A DNA stretch of 64,000 bases from Owenweeksia sp. Its GTDB lineage: Bacteria; Bacteroidota; Bacteroidia; Flavobacteriales; Schleiferiaceae. Of this stretch, positions 19,001-27,855 are shown piece by piece. The stretch is taken from NCBI GenBank assembly GCA_028285465.1, contig JANQPD010000023.1, forward strand, positions 1-64,000, written 5' to 3'. The position numbers and the translations under genes were made by a program. The notes beneath the pieces were generated by a model that worked only from the letters and a program-made list of their open reading frames with translations, was not told the DNA's origin and searched no databases. The first letter of the stretch is position 1. Every line of letters starts with the position of its first letter.

Positions 19001-22000
19001 TCCCAAACCCATTTGTATTCCTCGGTTACACCCAAGCCGTTGGTGATGGAAGTGGTACGCCCAAAGGCATCATAGGTATAGGTGGTGGTTAAACCGTCTA
19101 TAGAAGTTTCCAAATCGGGCCTTCCCCAAAGTGGATTATAAGAAAATGATTCATCCTGTCCTAGTGGATTATATGCCTTCTTCGGAAAACGGCCTTTCGA
19201 TTCATAGTCATACTGGATAGTTTTGGTAAGCAAGCCTGGGGAAGATATTTGAGTAACTTCCACATTGCCATAAACATCAAAGGCCGTATGTTCTGTGATC
19301 ACTTCTTCTGCTGTTCCCGGAAAATCAATATGCTTGTAAAGGCCATTGATGCTGCTGTACAGTTTTTTGATCAATTTGGTGTTTGGACCACTTCCCTTGC
19401 GCTTTTTAGTAATGGTGATATCTTGTGGAAAAGCTTTAATACCGTTGCAACTGGAGGCAAAATTGCTGTATTGCTCTATGGTCTGTAGTGTATAAGTACT
19501 CGAATTCAATAGGGGTAGTCCGATAAAGGTTTCTTTGAATGTCAGATTCCCATCTGCATCATAGCTGAAATCTTCCGTATTGCGATGATTATTCACATGA
19601 TCTCTGCTTTCCGTAGCATTCAGTCTTAGCCAATAGCCATCAGGGTCTGGCCCACCCTTGTGATAGAGCGGGATAACCCCATAGTTATAATCGGTTTGAG
19701 AAATAAGATTACCCGGAATATACCGCACGGTTTCCATGGTCTGATATCTGAAATAAAAGGTATTATCAAAGGCATAGTCTCTGACCGTTTCCATATTACG
19801 CAAATAATCTATGATAAATGTTCGTTCATAGCCCAGAAAGCCTTTTCCCAAAAGATGATATTGTGCCCCATGATAGGTATAGTGTGTACTACGGGTTCCC
19901 CCAATTCCATCCGGCACGGTCATAGACTGTACGGCATTGATGGCTGGCCTAACCTTAAGCATTGGGTATTGAGTATCAGTCCCTTTTTGATAAAAAGCGA
20001 AGTCAGCGGTAAGCAACTTATAATCAAATTCAGTGATGCGTCCGTAACCGTCCGAAACCTTTTGGAGCAATCTTTCTTTGCCGTTTGGTTTCATGTAAAG
20101 AATGTAGTGCGGATCACCGGCATTATTCTCGTGGGTAAGCAAGAGATCAACCCGCCCATCACCGTTAAAATCACCCGTCACCAATTCACTATTACTCGGC
20201 ACAAAAGCAGGTTGGAAGTTATCGAGCAACTGGTGCTCAAAGCCTTTTCCATTACTTAGATAGACTTCTAGGTCAGTATTTGTATAATACTGATCGTTGG
20301 TCATTACCACAATGTCTGACTTACCATCTCCATTAGCGTCTAATACTTTCATGGCCTGATCAGGAAAAGTGGCTGACAAAGGGCTGCTGGGTGTAAAAAG
20401 CACTGTTTCAAAACCATGATTTCCTTTGGCAAAGTTTACCGCCCAGTTACCGTTGGAGTCTTCAAACAAAAAATCCACCTTACCATCTCCATTAAAATCG
20501 CCTAACTCAAAATAATCAGGTGCCCCCTGGAGACTGGAAAAAACACCATTGTAAAGTTGCTCATCCTGGTATAAAGTACCTGTCCAGTCCATAAAGAGAG
20601 TCCTTATCTGACAAGCGTTGCCATCTAAAGCCATGATGTCACTTTTACCATCACCATTATAGTCCAAAATGAAAATCTTCCGGCCGGGCTGTACAAAATC
20701 ATTTCCGTTCAAGGTTACATCCCGGTAAACGATACCGGTTCCATCATGCGTGAGCATGCGCACCACAAAAGTCTTATCCGCATCAAAAGGGCCGGGGCCT
20801 TGCCCTGAATTATTAAAAAGAGTCGGCTCATCGGTAAGCACCGTAAGAATATCGGAAACACCATTACCATCAAAATCTCCGTGGTAGAAAAAATTTGAAT
20901 TCATAGGGGCAATATTCTCATTGTAATTACTAAAACTAAACGTCTGGTTAGTCTTAGAGAAAGAGCTATTTTGAAAAAACGAAAAAGTCACTTCCTCCAG
21001 TTCTCTGCTAAGGATTGCATTGCTGAAGGGTGCAAACTCTGCTGATAATAAGTCATCCTGACCATTACCATCATAATCAGAAAAAATAAGGTTGCTTTCT
21101 TGTTGATAGGCAGGTAAATACTCATCCACTAAAATCGGTCCTGAATCGCTTAGATTTAAGCTTCCCGAGTACGTACTCCGGCTGTAAATTTCATAATCGG
21201 TATAGGTTCTGGTGCCTTGTTGACTAAGGTTATACTTGGCATGAAAAAGATCATATATCCCATCTCCATTGAAATCACCCGAAATAAACGCTCGATTGAA
21301 CGTGCTATTAACATAAGATTGATGCCTATTAACCTTTTGCCATTCCGTTCCATATTTAAACAAAGTGGGATTCAGAATGGCATTCCCAGCCCCTTCGGCT
21401 GACAGCTCACTCAATAAAGAATGCCCTTCTTCATAAGCATACTTTAAATGGTACTTCATAAATTCCAAACCGTTCTCTCCGGTTACTTCAATGGTTTCCA
21501 ACAAACTACTCATACCCATGGAGTGCCCCCATTCATAATGCGCACCAACGTCATTTCTGGCCGCATAATGGAATTTAATATGATTATAAGGTATCAGCCC
21601 TGCTGCTATGTTTCCGGTATACCTTATCTCTTTTATTCGAAACTCATTGGTGTTGAGCATTTTTTCATAAACAAACTCCACATAGTTGCCGTTGCAATCT
21701 TCAATTTTATTGAGGTGCCAGGCCAAAACATCACCCTGATCAGTAGCATTTCTAGAGTCCGAAGTATTACCATATTCATAGGTCAGGCCATTTTTCATCT
21801 CTACTTTGAAGTATTCCGGCCCTCCGTAAGAAGCTTGAAAGTTAAAACCTTCAATGTTTGAAAAACCCTCGTTTTCTAGTTTAAATATGGAATTTCCTCC
21901 TGTCAATACTAAACGGGCTCCATCCAAGTAATACGCATCTTGAAATTCAGCTTTCAAAAAATTCACCTGTTCATCGTAATGAAGGTTTTTGTGCCCCCTT

Positions 22001-22473
22001 CTAATGGCTGAAAGGCCGGAAAGCGCCCAACCCGTGCCGAGGTATCCATTGCCTCCCATACTGTTGTAGGTAATGGCCAGGGAAGGCATCATGCCGTTAG
22101 TACCGGGCGGAAGCATAATAGGAACGGAATAATTAGCCGCTCCGCTGGAACCAACGGATGCACCACCTGAGTTCCCTTCCGAAAGTGCTTCTACACGACC
22201 AAAAGCCAAGTCTGCACCTAATACCCTATTGGTTATTTCGCTATCGGTGACAGCATTTCTATATATTAATGATCTTTTAGGAAATGGCGAAGGTACTGGA
22301 CTGGCAGAGCCCATAGAGGAAATATTAGGTCTGGCTAGATTAATTTCTGAATAAAACGTCTCTGTTTCCTTCTCTTTGCCGAGGTGTTTTTTAACTGGAT
22401 TATCGGCAGCAATGCCGTAGTTCATGATCATATTTAAGCCCAAAAACAGGCTTATTATGGTATACTTTTTCAT
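16024..22473 (-). CDS. Giant SpvB/FG-GAP/RHS-repeat protein with variable C-terminal tail
   Basis: The 2149-residue exported protein has a signal peptide at about 1-23 and an SpvB-like N-terminal domain at about 105-345 (ANYSVPIMLPPGTNGMMPSL, GTGWALSGLSAIRRG). FG-GAP/VCBS repeats with DxNGDGxxD calcium-type loops span about 395-780. A TcdB-like middle region follows at about 795-880, then many YD repeats at about 1120-1600. The RHS-associated core is at about 1745-1863, with YSDHLGS, GYTGHEKLDEFDLIHMNGR and DPSG. The last 286 residues are Gly/Ala-rich and hydrophobic in part, as in pretoxin or toxin tails of polymorphic RHS proteins; I recognise no catalytic toxin motif. It is the insecticidal Tc-B/C-like architecture, forming a shell around its own C-terminus. 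No immunity gene follows. It has no T9SS domain, but a T9SS-tagged small protein is encoded just upstream. Confidence 0.9.
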   Translation of the reverse strand: MKKYTIISLFLGLNMIMNYGIAADNPVKKHLGKEKETETFYSEINLARPNISSMGSASPVPSPFPKRSLIYRNAVTDSEITNRVLGADLAFGRVEALSEGNSGGASVGSSGAANYSVPIMLPPGTNGMMPSLAITYNSMGGNGYLGTGWALSGLSAIRRGHKNLHYDEQVNFLKAEFQDAYYLDGARLVLTGGNSIFKLENEGFSNIEGFNFQASYGGPEYFKVEMKNGLTYEYGNTSDSRNATDQGDVLAWHLNKIEDCNGNYVEFVYEKMLNTNEFRIKEIRYTGNIAAGLIPYNHIKFHYAARNDVGAHYEWGHSMGMSSLLETIEVTGENGLEFMKYHLKYAYEEGHSLLSELSAEGAGNAILNPTLFKYGTEWQKVNRHQSYVNSTFNRAFISGDFNGDGIYDLFHAKYNLSQQGTRTYTDYEIYSRSTYSGSLNLSDSGPILVDEYLPAYQQESNLIFSDYDGNGQDDLLSAEFAPFSNAILSRELEEVTFSFFQNSSFSKTNQTFSFSNYNENIAPMNSNFFYHGDFDGNGVSDILTVLTDEPTLFNNSGQGPGPFDADKTFVVRMLTHDGTGIVYRDVTLNGNDFVQPGRKIFILDYNGDGKSDIMALDGNACQIRTLFMDWTGTLYQDEQLYNGVFSSLQGAPDYFELGDFNGDGKVDFLFEDSNGNWAVNFAKGNHGFETVLFTPSSPLSATFPDQAMKVLDANGDGKSDIVVMTNDQYYTNTDLEVYLSNGKGFEHQLLDNFQPAFVPSNSELVTGDFNGDGRVDLLLTHENNAGDPHYILYMKPNGKERLLQKVSDGYGRITEFDYKLLTADFAFYQKGTDTQYPMLKVRPAINAVQSMTVPDGIGGTRSTHYTYHGAQYHLLGKGFLGYERTFIIDYLRNMETVRDYAFDNTFYFRYQTMETVRYIPGNLISQTDYNYGVIPLYHKGGPDPDGYWLRLNATESRDHVNNHRNTEDFSYDADGNLTFKETFIGLPLLNSSTYTLQTIEQYSNFASSCNGIKAFPQDITITKKRKGSGPNTKLIKKLYSSINGLYKHIDFPGTAEEVITEHTAFDVYGNVEVTQISSPGLLTKTIQYDYESKGRFPKKAYNPLGQDESFSYNPLWGRPDLETSIDGLTTTYTYDAFGRTTSITNGLGVTEEYKWVWDLQTGNGTGTTSVSNALYHLEVTVPDLPDREVYYDIYDRERMSKEVGFNNKWITTITSYDAFGRTKTTTTPFFSNLSPLSVVVTEYAYDDFDRIISTSDPSGTVTTTYPGPLIDPTNTAKHTVYPNGNYSIIETDPSGLVLRAEDKGGVLIYEYNSLGKQIKVEKDNNLLLSMDYDNRGRQTALVDVNAGTYAYQYNAYGELVSETDANSNTHTTVYDVLGRISSKTGPEGTVTYDYVTSGNGLNQLEKMTGFNGITKEYTYTNGNLLRQISVPFLNISVSYQYHSNGKERHRNYSSGVGVSTLYDDNGYVKKMYAQGMDFVNQMTPNPTLIFEGIRANPYKRYTEYNAGNGVTSYVSYNDYGYPIFYDGGSGLTQYLQLDWDMATGNLSSRTDHIHNLTEDFTYDDMNRLTEVNIQGGATTNLNFMNSGNVLSKDELGFYAYANMSDDFSVERIANNNTPISLQTQQLTYTSFNEPDQITEGNFNMDFIYGPDYQRIRSIIKENGQVEQVRSYLPEVGYESLIVDNIKKHIHYVPFGDKLGLIIVRCEPVNGGDSGGNGSGGEIPENEHGDRPDDPQDPTFVITGCNQDYTYFYVYSDHLGSILSLTNDAGHVILEQSFDAWGRYRNPSTWNYAAGPTIADWLLRGYTGHEKLDEFDLIHMNGRLYDPKTSQMLSPDNYVQSPYNTQSYNRYAYAFDNPLRYTDPSGELFNIPGAIGGAYAGGSIANNSFDISKWDLKNPGTYAGIVAGALAGGFGGEYIVSKMGTKAYNAALYSGTTNAFSNYESGQRASATLGYFGAGFLAQLSGAQGLSGGTAAKGDHYLAAMGAGAMFNLVAASAAGDVEFDDPYTMLQAMVGGALNAYGGMDYYNHSIGEKGLVKSQGGKFWSSGIKALASDFAHTPKDKFLKKNLGQHGGTFVNSGIGGLMQANTSQMIAGGTSWDRFTLSSIFYGMEYGNSLFIKNNYQHGKADTKGWGAKVGANTFKAIMYTW

Positions 22474-22500
22474 TTTAAAAGGCTTTTTGAGTGAGTAGAA

Positions 22501-22974
22501 TTATTGCTTTACCACCATTTTGCGGTGGCTCATCTTACTGTTGCGGATGTGTACGAGGTAAATGCCCGGAGCAAAACCGGATAAATCAAAATGATGCTCC
22601 TTAGCGGTGGTCACTTCCTTGAGCATTGATTTCCCCTGTGAAGAGAATATCTCAATGGTATTTTTCTGCTCATCGGGTACATGATCAAGCGTGATCAAAA
22701 GCATGCTGGTAGTAGGGTTGGGGTAGAGATAAATTGCCGGGGATGTTGTTTCCTGTAAAGCATTCTCTGAAGTGGTGTCCCCCCTGTCTGTAAAATCGGT
22801 TTTGTTGGAGCTTCCTCCTCCACCTGAACCTCCACCGCTTGAAGAAGTCCATACTTGCCTTAGAACGCGGTTACCGGCAGCATCGTAAGCGTATTCTACC
22901 GATTGCCCGGATACAAATTGGGCGGAAGCGCCCAAACTACTGATCACAAAAAGAATACAAATAGCGCATTTCAT
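22501..22974 (-). CDS. Small secreted protein with one YD repeat and a T9SS sorting domain
   Basis: The 157-residue protein has a signal peptide (about 1-18). A single YD-type motif (VEYAYDAAGNRVLRQVW) follows at about 26-42, then a Ser/Gly-rich linker (about 44-57). A T9SS type A sorting domain fills the C-terminal 75 residues (YLYPNPTTSMLLITL, PGIYLVHIRN, RKMVVKQ). It lies 27 bases upstream of the giant RHS gene on the same strand and is surely cotranscribed. It looks like the start of an RHS protein fused to a surface-sorting tail. A role in exporting or anchoring the RHS shell is inferred only from context. Confidence 0.85.
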   Translation of the reverse strand: MKCAICILFVISSLGASAQFVSGQSVEYAYDAAGNRVLRQVWTSSSGGGSGGGGSSNKTDFTDRGDTTSENALQETTSPAIYLYPNPTTSMLLITLDHVPDEQKNTIEIFSSQGKSMLKEVTTAKEHHFDLSGFAPGIYLVHIRNSKMSHRKMVVKQ

Positions 22975-23102
22975 AGTTTAAATGGTTTTAGAGTTACGAA
23001 TTCAACACCATCCAAACTATGCGTAATAAAAGCAAGAAGCTACCTACACTTCAGATATGGTTAAGTAGGGAACATAAACGGTAGGGTTTCATTGACGAAA
23101 GG

Positions 23103-23825
23103 TCAACTGGCAATGGCCCTAAGAAAAGCATCCTTTCTTCGCCTGGAAATGTCTATATGATTGCCGTTGGACATAACCGCAAGGCCTCCATTTCCTTTTT
23201 TGTAGCCCATCAAATGCTTCAGGCTAATGATGGAGGATTTGTGAATTCTAAGAAATCCCTTATGCTTCAGCAATGCCTCTACGGCACTTATGTTTTTGGA
23301 GATCATAAAGTTTCCCTGTTGTGTAAATACTTTGGTATAAGACCCATCCGCCATACAATGAATAATCTCATCGGGATAAACCAATTGAAAGCCATGTATG
23401 GTAGGCAACTGTATTTTATCAAATTGACCTCCAGCGCCTCGTTCAGGCTTAGCGCTCTTTTGCATGATGCGTTCTATGCACCGCTTTAACTCGTCAGGTT
23501 GCACGGGTTTCAACAAATAGTCTATCGCCTTGGTGCGCACGGCCGACATGGCATAATGGGCATGAGCAGTAGTAAAAATAACACGCACATCAATGTCTTC
23601 CAGCTGATCTATAAACTCCAGTCCCGAGAGCTTGGGCATCTGAATGTCCAGAAAAAGTAAATCCGGAGGATTCTGCACGATTCTTTTTAATGCCTTGACA
23701 ACGGAGGTTTCAGTTTCTACCTGGGTGATAGCCGGAACGTGCTGCGCAATTATTTTCTCCAGGTATTCGACACAGTGTTTTTCATCGTCAACCACCAATA
23801 CCTTATAAGGTGTTTTATTGATCAT
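23103..23825 (-). CDS. LytTR-family response regulator, pair 2
   Basis: The 240-residue regulator has a receiver domain (acidic pocket VVDDEKH, phosphoacceptor Asp60 in FLDIQMPKL, TTAHAHYAMSAV) and a LytTR domain from about residue 140 (FLRIHKSSIISLKHL, GNHIDISRRRKDAFL). Its start overlaps the kinase gene by 11 bases. It is the nearest upstream transcription factor to the RHS operon, which begins 128 bases downstream on the same strand. Control of that operon is plausible but inferred. Confidence 0.92.
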   Translation of the reverse strand: MINKTPYKVLVVDDEKHCVEYLEKIIAQHVPAITQVETETSVVKALKRIVQNPPDLLFLDIQMPKLSGLEFIDQLEDIDVRVIFTTAHAHYAMSAVRTKAIDYLLKPVQPDELKRCIERIMQKSAKPERGAGGQFDKIQLPTIHGFQLVYPDEIIHCMADGSYTKVFTQQGNFMISKNISAVEALLKHKGFLRIHKSSIISLKHLMGYKKGNGGLAVMSNGNHIDISRRRKDAFLRAIAS

Positions 23826-26754
23826 CGGCTAGTTTTAAGGGAAAAGTTATAATTACTTTGGCTCCTTTGTATCGGCTATTTATCGAGCGGTTTGCGTCAG
23901 TTATTTTAACATGGTAATGATCGGAATCATCAAAGAGATTTAACCTTTCTGCATTGATTTTCATCCCCAGGGAGGTATGTTCTCTTTCCAAATGCCTTTT
24001 GGTCTGCTTAAATCCAACTCCATTATCGCTAATCTCAACACTCAGGCGTCCCTTATGCTGGAAAAAACCGATGCGTATACGCCCTTGTTTATCATCTCTT
24101 GAGCCTATACCGTGTTTAACGGCATTCTCCACATAGGGTTGAATAAACATAGAGGGGATGTTAGTCTTTTCGACCTTAATAGCGGGCGATAGTTCTATTG
24201 TATAGGTAAACCGATTGTCATAGCGTTCACGCTCAATATCCAGGTAATTACTTAAAAATTTTACCTCTTCTGCTACACTGATTTCATCTTTCCTGGAATT
24301 TTCCAAAACACTTCGCATTAAAGCAGCCAGATTCATGGTATACTTTGTGGAGCTTTCCTTTTTATCCGATATTGTGAGATTGAGTATCGCATTCAAGGCG
24401 TTAAACAAAAAATGCGGGCTAATCTGCGCACGTAGTGCCTTGCGCTCTGACTTTAGAAACAAATTGTATAAAAAATCCTGCCTGCTCACCACCCTAAAGC
24501 GTATCCTTAAAACGACTACCGTTAGGATGATTAGAATGACCCCGAGAACGAGGTAAAACCAAAGGCTTTTCCAAAAAGGAGGCTCAATATCAAAAACAAC
24601 CTTTTGTATAGGCACCGGCTTTAAGGTGTTTTCTGCTGCACCGATGTGCAGCACATAGCGTCCCGGCTTTAATTGGGTAAACCTTATTTTGCCATCCGTA
24701 CTGTTGATCCAGTTTTCACTCAAACCGGACATCTTATAGCGGTATGCATAAGGAGCTCTATAGGTAAGGGCCCGATTGGTAACGGTTATGTTGTTTTGAT
24801 AATACGGCAGCGTGTAGGCATCCAACACAGTGGTGTCGTGGTCGTTTATCGAAATACCTACAATACGCGTAGAAGACAAATTGATTTTTGGAGGACTCCA
24901 GTCCCAATTGAAATACGACAAGCCCTTGCTTGTGGCCACCCATATTTTCCCGTCATACTCCAGCACATCGTTTACCTGATTAGACAACAGGCCATCGAAA
25001 GTAGTGTAGCAGTACACCTGAGGATCCTGACTTAAGGGAGCTTGAATTTTATAAAGCCCCGAAAAAGTGGCTACCCACAGGTTTCCCTCTCGGTCTACTT
25101 TAGTAGCATTACAGTGATTGTTGGTCACCGCTTCTATTTTTTTTATGCTATGTGTATGGGTGTTGATGATCCATAAACCATTGCCGCGTGTAGATACCGC
25201 CAGGTGCTGATCATCCAGCACATCAATATCCGATACCCTAAAGCCGAGTTCTGAAAATGCCTGGCCCAACCAAACCGGCTTTTGGTCTTTGATGTAATAA
25301 ACACCGTAAAAGGTACCGTACCACAGCTCTTTACTGCCCGGCAATACGGTTAGGCATATAGGGGGTTGAGCAATATTATCAAAGGAAAAGGTACTATCCT
25401 TTTCCAGATCATGAATCACCAATTTCTTGCGTTGCCAACTCCAGGTATAAGGCTGGTTATAGTCGTTTCGGTTATAAAAATCAGGTTTAAAGCCAAGTTC
25501 TGTTGAGGTATGGCCGTTATGGGTGAGGAGTTGAGCAGAGTTTTTGATATAGGCCACTTCCCTGCCCAGGTAATGCACTTTTATTCCTGCCGCTGAACCA
25601 TGGGGCAAGGCCGTCAGCTGCTCCGGTTTTCCGTCAGGCAAAAAAGCCATAGCGCCATTAGAGCTACTGGCGTACAGACCATGTTCATTCTTACCCAGGC
25701 TTACAATTTTTAACGCTCCAAATGCGGAAGCCCGCAATGACTGCAGCTCGAGATTGGGCAGGTAAAAAATTCCGTCATCCGCTGTAGTAAACCAGTAGGC
25801 GCCTTCTAGGTCCTGACAAAAAGAAGACACCTGGTGTTCACTTAAATAGCGAGTAGGTTCAGTGTTTAAATCGGCATCCGCGAAGCAGTAAATACCCTTT
25901 CGGGTACCTACCCACAAATTACCCTTACTATCTTTTCTAAGGCAGTCCAATACCACCCCTTGCAGTTCATGCGATTGCAGAACGCCCTGCTTATCAATCA
26001 AAAAAACCCAATTGTCGTAGGCATAATAAAAACTGGAACTATCATTCCGCAAAAAGCGGGAATCCACATAATACTGAACATCCAATTCAGGAAAATCGAT
26101 AATACTTTCCTTTCCTGAAACATCAATAAAAGATACCGAAATGGCCTCATGATCAAATGTATATTTATCATCATGATCGCTGTACACAAAACCGCGCGGA
26201 TTTTCATTATGAAAGTCTATTATTCTGGTACAAAGTTTACAGGCCGAACGGCTGTTATCATAGGTTTTGATTACTCCGCTAGGCTCAATCACATACAGGA
26301 TGTTTTCAAAGGTGCCCACCCAGATGTTTCCAGCGGAATCGATGTGCATGGAAGAGATAACCGGATACAGATCAGCATGCAGTGCTTTTATGAATGCAGC
26401 ATTGAAGTCGGGTACCACGATTTGCCCATTTTCAAAATAACCGATACCCCCGGTATAGGTGTAAAACCACATCCGCTGAAGGTCATCTACATAAAAGCTA
26501 AACACCACATCATCGGGCAGGCCATCTTTACGGGTAAAAACCTTGAACTCATGGCCATCGTAACGGCAAACCCCTCTATCGGTAGCAAACCACAAATATC
26601 CCAGTTCATCCTGCATCACGTGATATACCTCCGAACTGGGCAAGCCCTGGTCAATGGAGTAGTGTTTGAAGTGAAAACCTTGACAAATAAGTGTAGTAAA
26701 AAAGCAAAAACCTGTGATCACTGGCTTTCCCAGCAACTTTGGCAAGCGCATCAT
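23815..26754 (-). CDS. Propeller-type sensor histidine kinase (LytS class) with Y_Y_Y domain, pair 2
   Basis: The 979-residue membrane kinase has a signal sequence (about 1-26) and extracytoplasmic propeller repeats (YLWFATDRGVCRYDG, NLWVGTRKGIYCF, KIWVATSKGLSYF). A Y_Y_Y domain at about 640-710 carries YRAPYAYRYKMSGLSENW. One transmembrane helix lies at about 717-740. The His_kinase domain has the phosphoacceptor in AQISPHFLFNALN (about residue 780), and the ATPase domain shows IPSMFIQPYVENAVKHGI and DNGVGF. It overlaps its LytTR partner and is paralogous to the kinase at 12699-15605, with clearly diverged sensor halves. Confidence 0.92.
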   Translation of the reverse strand: MMRLPKLLGKPVITGFCFFTTLICQGFHFKHYSIDQGLPSSEVYHVMQDELGYLWFATDRGVCRYDGHEFKVFTRKDGLPDDVVFSFYVDDLQRMWFYTYTGGIGYFENGQIVVPDFNAAFIKALHADLYPVISSMHIDSAGNIWVGTFENILYVIEPSGVIKTYDNSRSACKLCTRIIDFHNENPRGFVYSDHDDKYTFDHEAISVSFIDVSGKESIIDFPELDVQYYVDSRFLRNDSSSFYYAYDNWVFLIDKQGVLQSHELQGVVLDCLRKDSKGNLWVGTRKGIYCFADADLNTEPTRYLSEHQVSSFCQDLEGAYWFTTADDGIFYLPNLELQSLRASAFGALKIVSLGKNEHGLYASSSNGAMAFLPDGKPEQLTALPHGSAAGIKVHYLGREVAYIKNSAQLLTHNGHTSTELGFKPDFYNRNDYNQPYTWSWQRKKLVIHDLEKDSTFSFDNIAQPPICLTVLPGSKELWYGTFYGVYYIKDQKPVWLGQAFSELGFRVSDIDVLDDQHLAVSTRGNGLWIINTHTHSIKKIEAVTNNHCNATKVDREGNLWVATFSGLYKIQAPLSQDPQVYCYTTFDGLLSNQVNDVLEYDGKIWVATSKGLSYFNWDWSPPKINLSSTRIVGISINDHDTTVLDAYTLPYYQNNITVTNRALTYRAPYAYRYKMSGLSENWINSTDGKIRFTQLKPGRYVLHIGAAENTLKPVPIQKVVFDIEPPFWKSLWFYLVLGVILIILTVVVLRIRFRVVSRQDFLYNLFLKSERKALRAQISPHFLFNALNAILNLTISDKKESSTKYTMNLAALMRSVLENSRKDEISVAEEVKFLSNYLDIERERYDNRFTYTIELSPAIKVEKTNIPSMFIQPYVENAVKHGIGSRDDKQGRIRIGFFQHKGRLSVEISDNGVGFKQTKRHLEREHTSLGMKINAERLNLFDDSDHYHVKITDANRSINSRYKGAKVIITFPLKLADDQ

Positions 26755-26830
26755 GTATAAGTAGAGTTAGCGTGTACTAATTTAGTAATTGAAGATCAAT
26801 AATAGGAGCCTCATTACACGCTTGTTTTAT

Positions 26831-27052
26831 TCACTGTTTCCTGAATGTTGCAGGGGTATTTTTTCTTCCGGTAATGTTCTGTTTCCACAGGCGATACAAG
26901 CTATAAAGCAGCAGGGCGCTGCCCAAACCATAACGCTGTACTCCGGTCATATTGAACGAATGCCCGGAGAAAAGAAGGATAAAAATGCCTAAAACGAGTA
27001 AAACAGTACTCCTGAAGTAGCGCATTCTATGATGCAATGGTTTTCTTTTCAT
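26831..27052 (-). CDS. Small two-helix membrane protein, last gene of the TonB operon
   Basis: The 73-residue protein has a basic start, a hydrophobic segment at about 12-28 (TVLLVLGIFILLFSG), a turn, and a second hydrophobic segment at about 38-52, ending in a basic tail. Its ATG overlaps the stop codon of tonB (ATG at 27052-27050, tonB ending at 27049), an arrangement that supports real translation coupled to tonB. I recognise no family. A role in the ExbBD/TonB complex is only suggested by position. Confidence 0.65.
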   Translation of the reverse strand: MKRKPLHHRMRYFRSTVLLVLGIFILLFSGHSFNMTGVQRYGLGSALLLYSLYRLWKQNITGRKNTPATFRKQ

Positions 27053-27855
27053 TGGATCTTAAACTTAACCGGTAATACAAATTTTACCGGAACGGGGCGG
27101 TTCGATTGGTAGCCTGGTTCCCAATCGGGCAATAAGCTCACCACACGCACTACCTCTTCATCACAAGCTTCATTTAGGCCGCGCATTATCATGATGTCTC
27201 TTACAACTCCATCAGAACCAATGATGAACTGCACGGCTACCATGCCCTCAATCTGATGTTCTAATGCTATCTTGGGATATACCAGATTTTGGTTGATGAA
27301 CCTGAGCAAGGCCTTTTCTCCACCCGGGAAGCGGGGCATTCTTTCTACAAACTGGTACACCTTTTCCGGTTCCGTGGGGCCTTCGTCTAAAAACACTTCC
27401 TCCACATCTTGTGTTTCGTAAGCCAGCGAATCTCCCTCTACGGTAGAAGCTCCCGGATCTACGCGGGCCATCTCTTCCATAGTAGGTATTTCCTCCAATT
27501 CGTCAGGCACTTCTTCATCCGGCTTGGCCACCGGGGTCAAAAACTTAAGTGTAGGTTTTTTCTTTAATACCACCTGGCGGGGTGGAGGCTGATCCAACTC
27601 AATCGGAGGCGGGGCGGATAATTCGCTATAGCTCACTACTTTTTTTTGAAGCACTGGTTTTTGCGCTGTGCTTTGCCTTTTCAGGTCTATGTGGTGCCAC
27701 AGCCAGGGTGCGGTAAAACCGCCGGAAACCAATAGTGTGGCAAGTAAAAAGCCCGAAAGCGTAAAGCGTCCGCTCCGTTTGCGCAACTGGTAAGCCCCAT
27801 ACGCTTTGTTCTTGTTTTCAAAAAGCTGCTCGGTTAAATCGGCATACTTTTTCAC
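27049..27855 (-). CDS. tonB: Energy transducer TonB
   Basis: The 268-residue protein has a cytoplasmic start (LTEQLFENKNKAYGAYQLRK, typical of Bacteroidota TonB), a membrane helix at about 32-52 and a Pro-rich periplasmic linker (SAPPPIELDQPPPRQ, later a Glu/Pro-rich stretch). The C-terminal TonB domain lies at about 175-268 (FPGGEKALLRFINQNLVYP, GMVAVQFIIGSDGVV, PVKFVLPVKFKI). It transfers proton-motive energy from ExbBD to outer-membrane transporters. It overlaps the upstream exbD by 4 bases and the downstream small gene. Confidence 0.93.
   Translation of the reverse strand: MKKYADLTEQLFENKNKAYGAYQLRKRSGRFTLSGFLLATLLVSGGFTAPWLWHHIDLKRQSTAQKPVLQKKVVSYSELSAPPPIELDQPPPRQVVLKKKPTLKFLTPVAKPDEEVPDELEEIPTMEEMARVDPGASTVEGDSLAYETQDVEEVFLDEGPTEPEKVYQFVERMPRFPGGEKALLRFINQNLVYPKIALEHQIEGMVAVQFIIGSDGVVRDIMIMRGLNEACDEEVVRVVSLLPDWEPGYQSNRPVPVKFVLPVKFKIQ

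Noticed and set aside
19660-20259. 199-residue ORF on the plus strand inside the RHS gene
   Set aside because: It is antisense to intact FG-GAP and TcdB-like coding sequence, with no motif of its own.
26149-26760. 203-residue ORF on the plus strand inside kinase 2
   Set aside because: It lies wholly antisense to a clear sensor kinase gene, has no recognisable motif and reads as a shadow of its coding frame.
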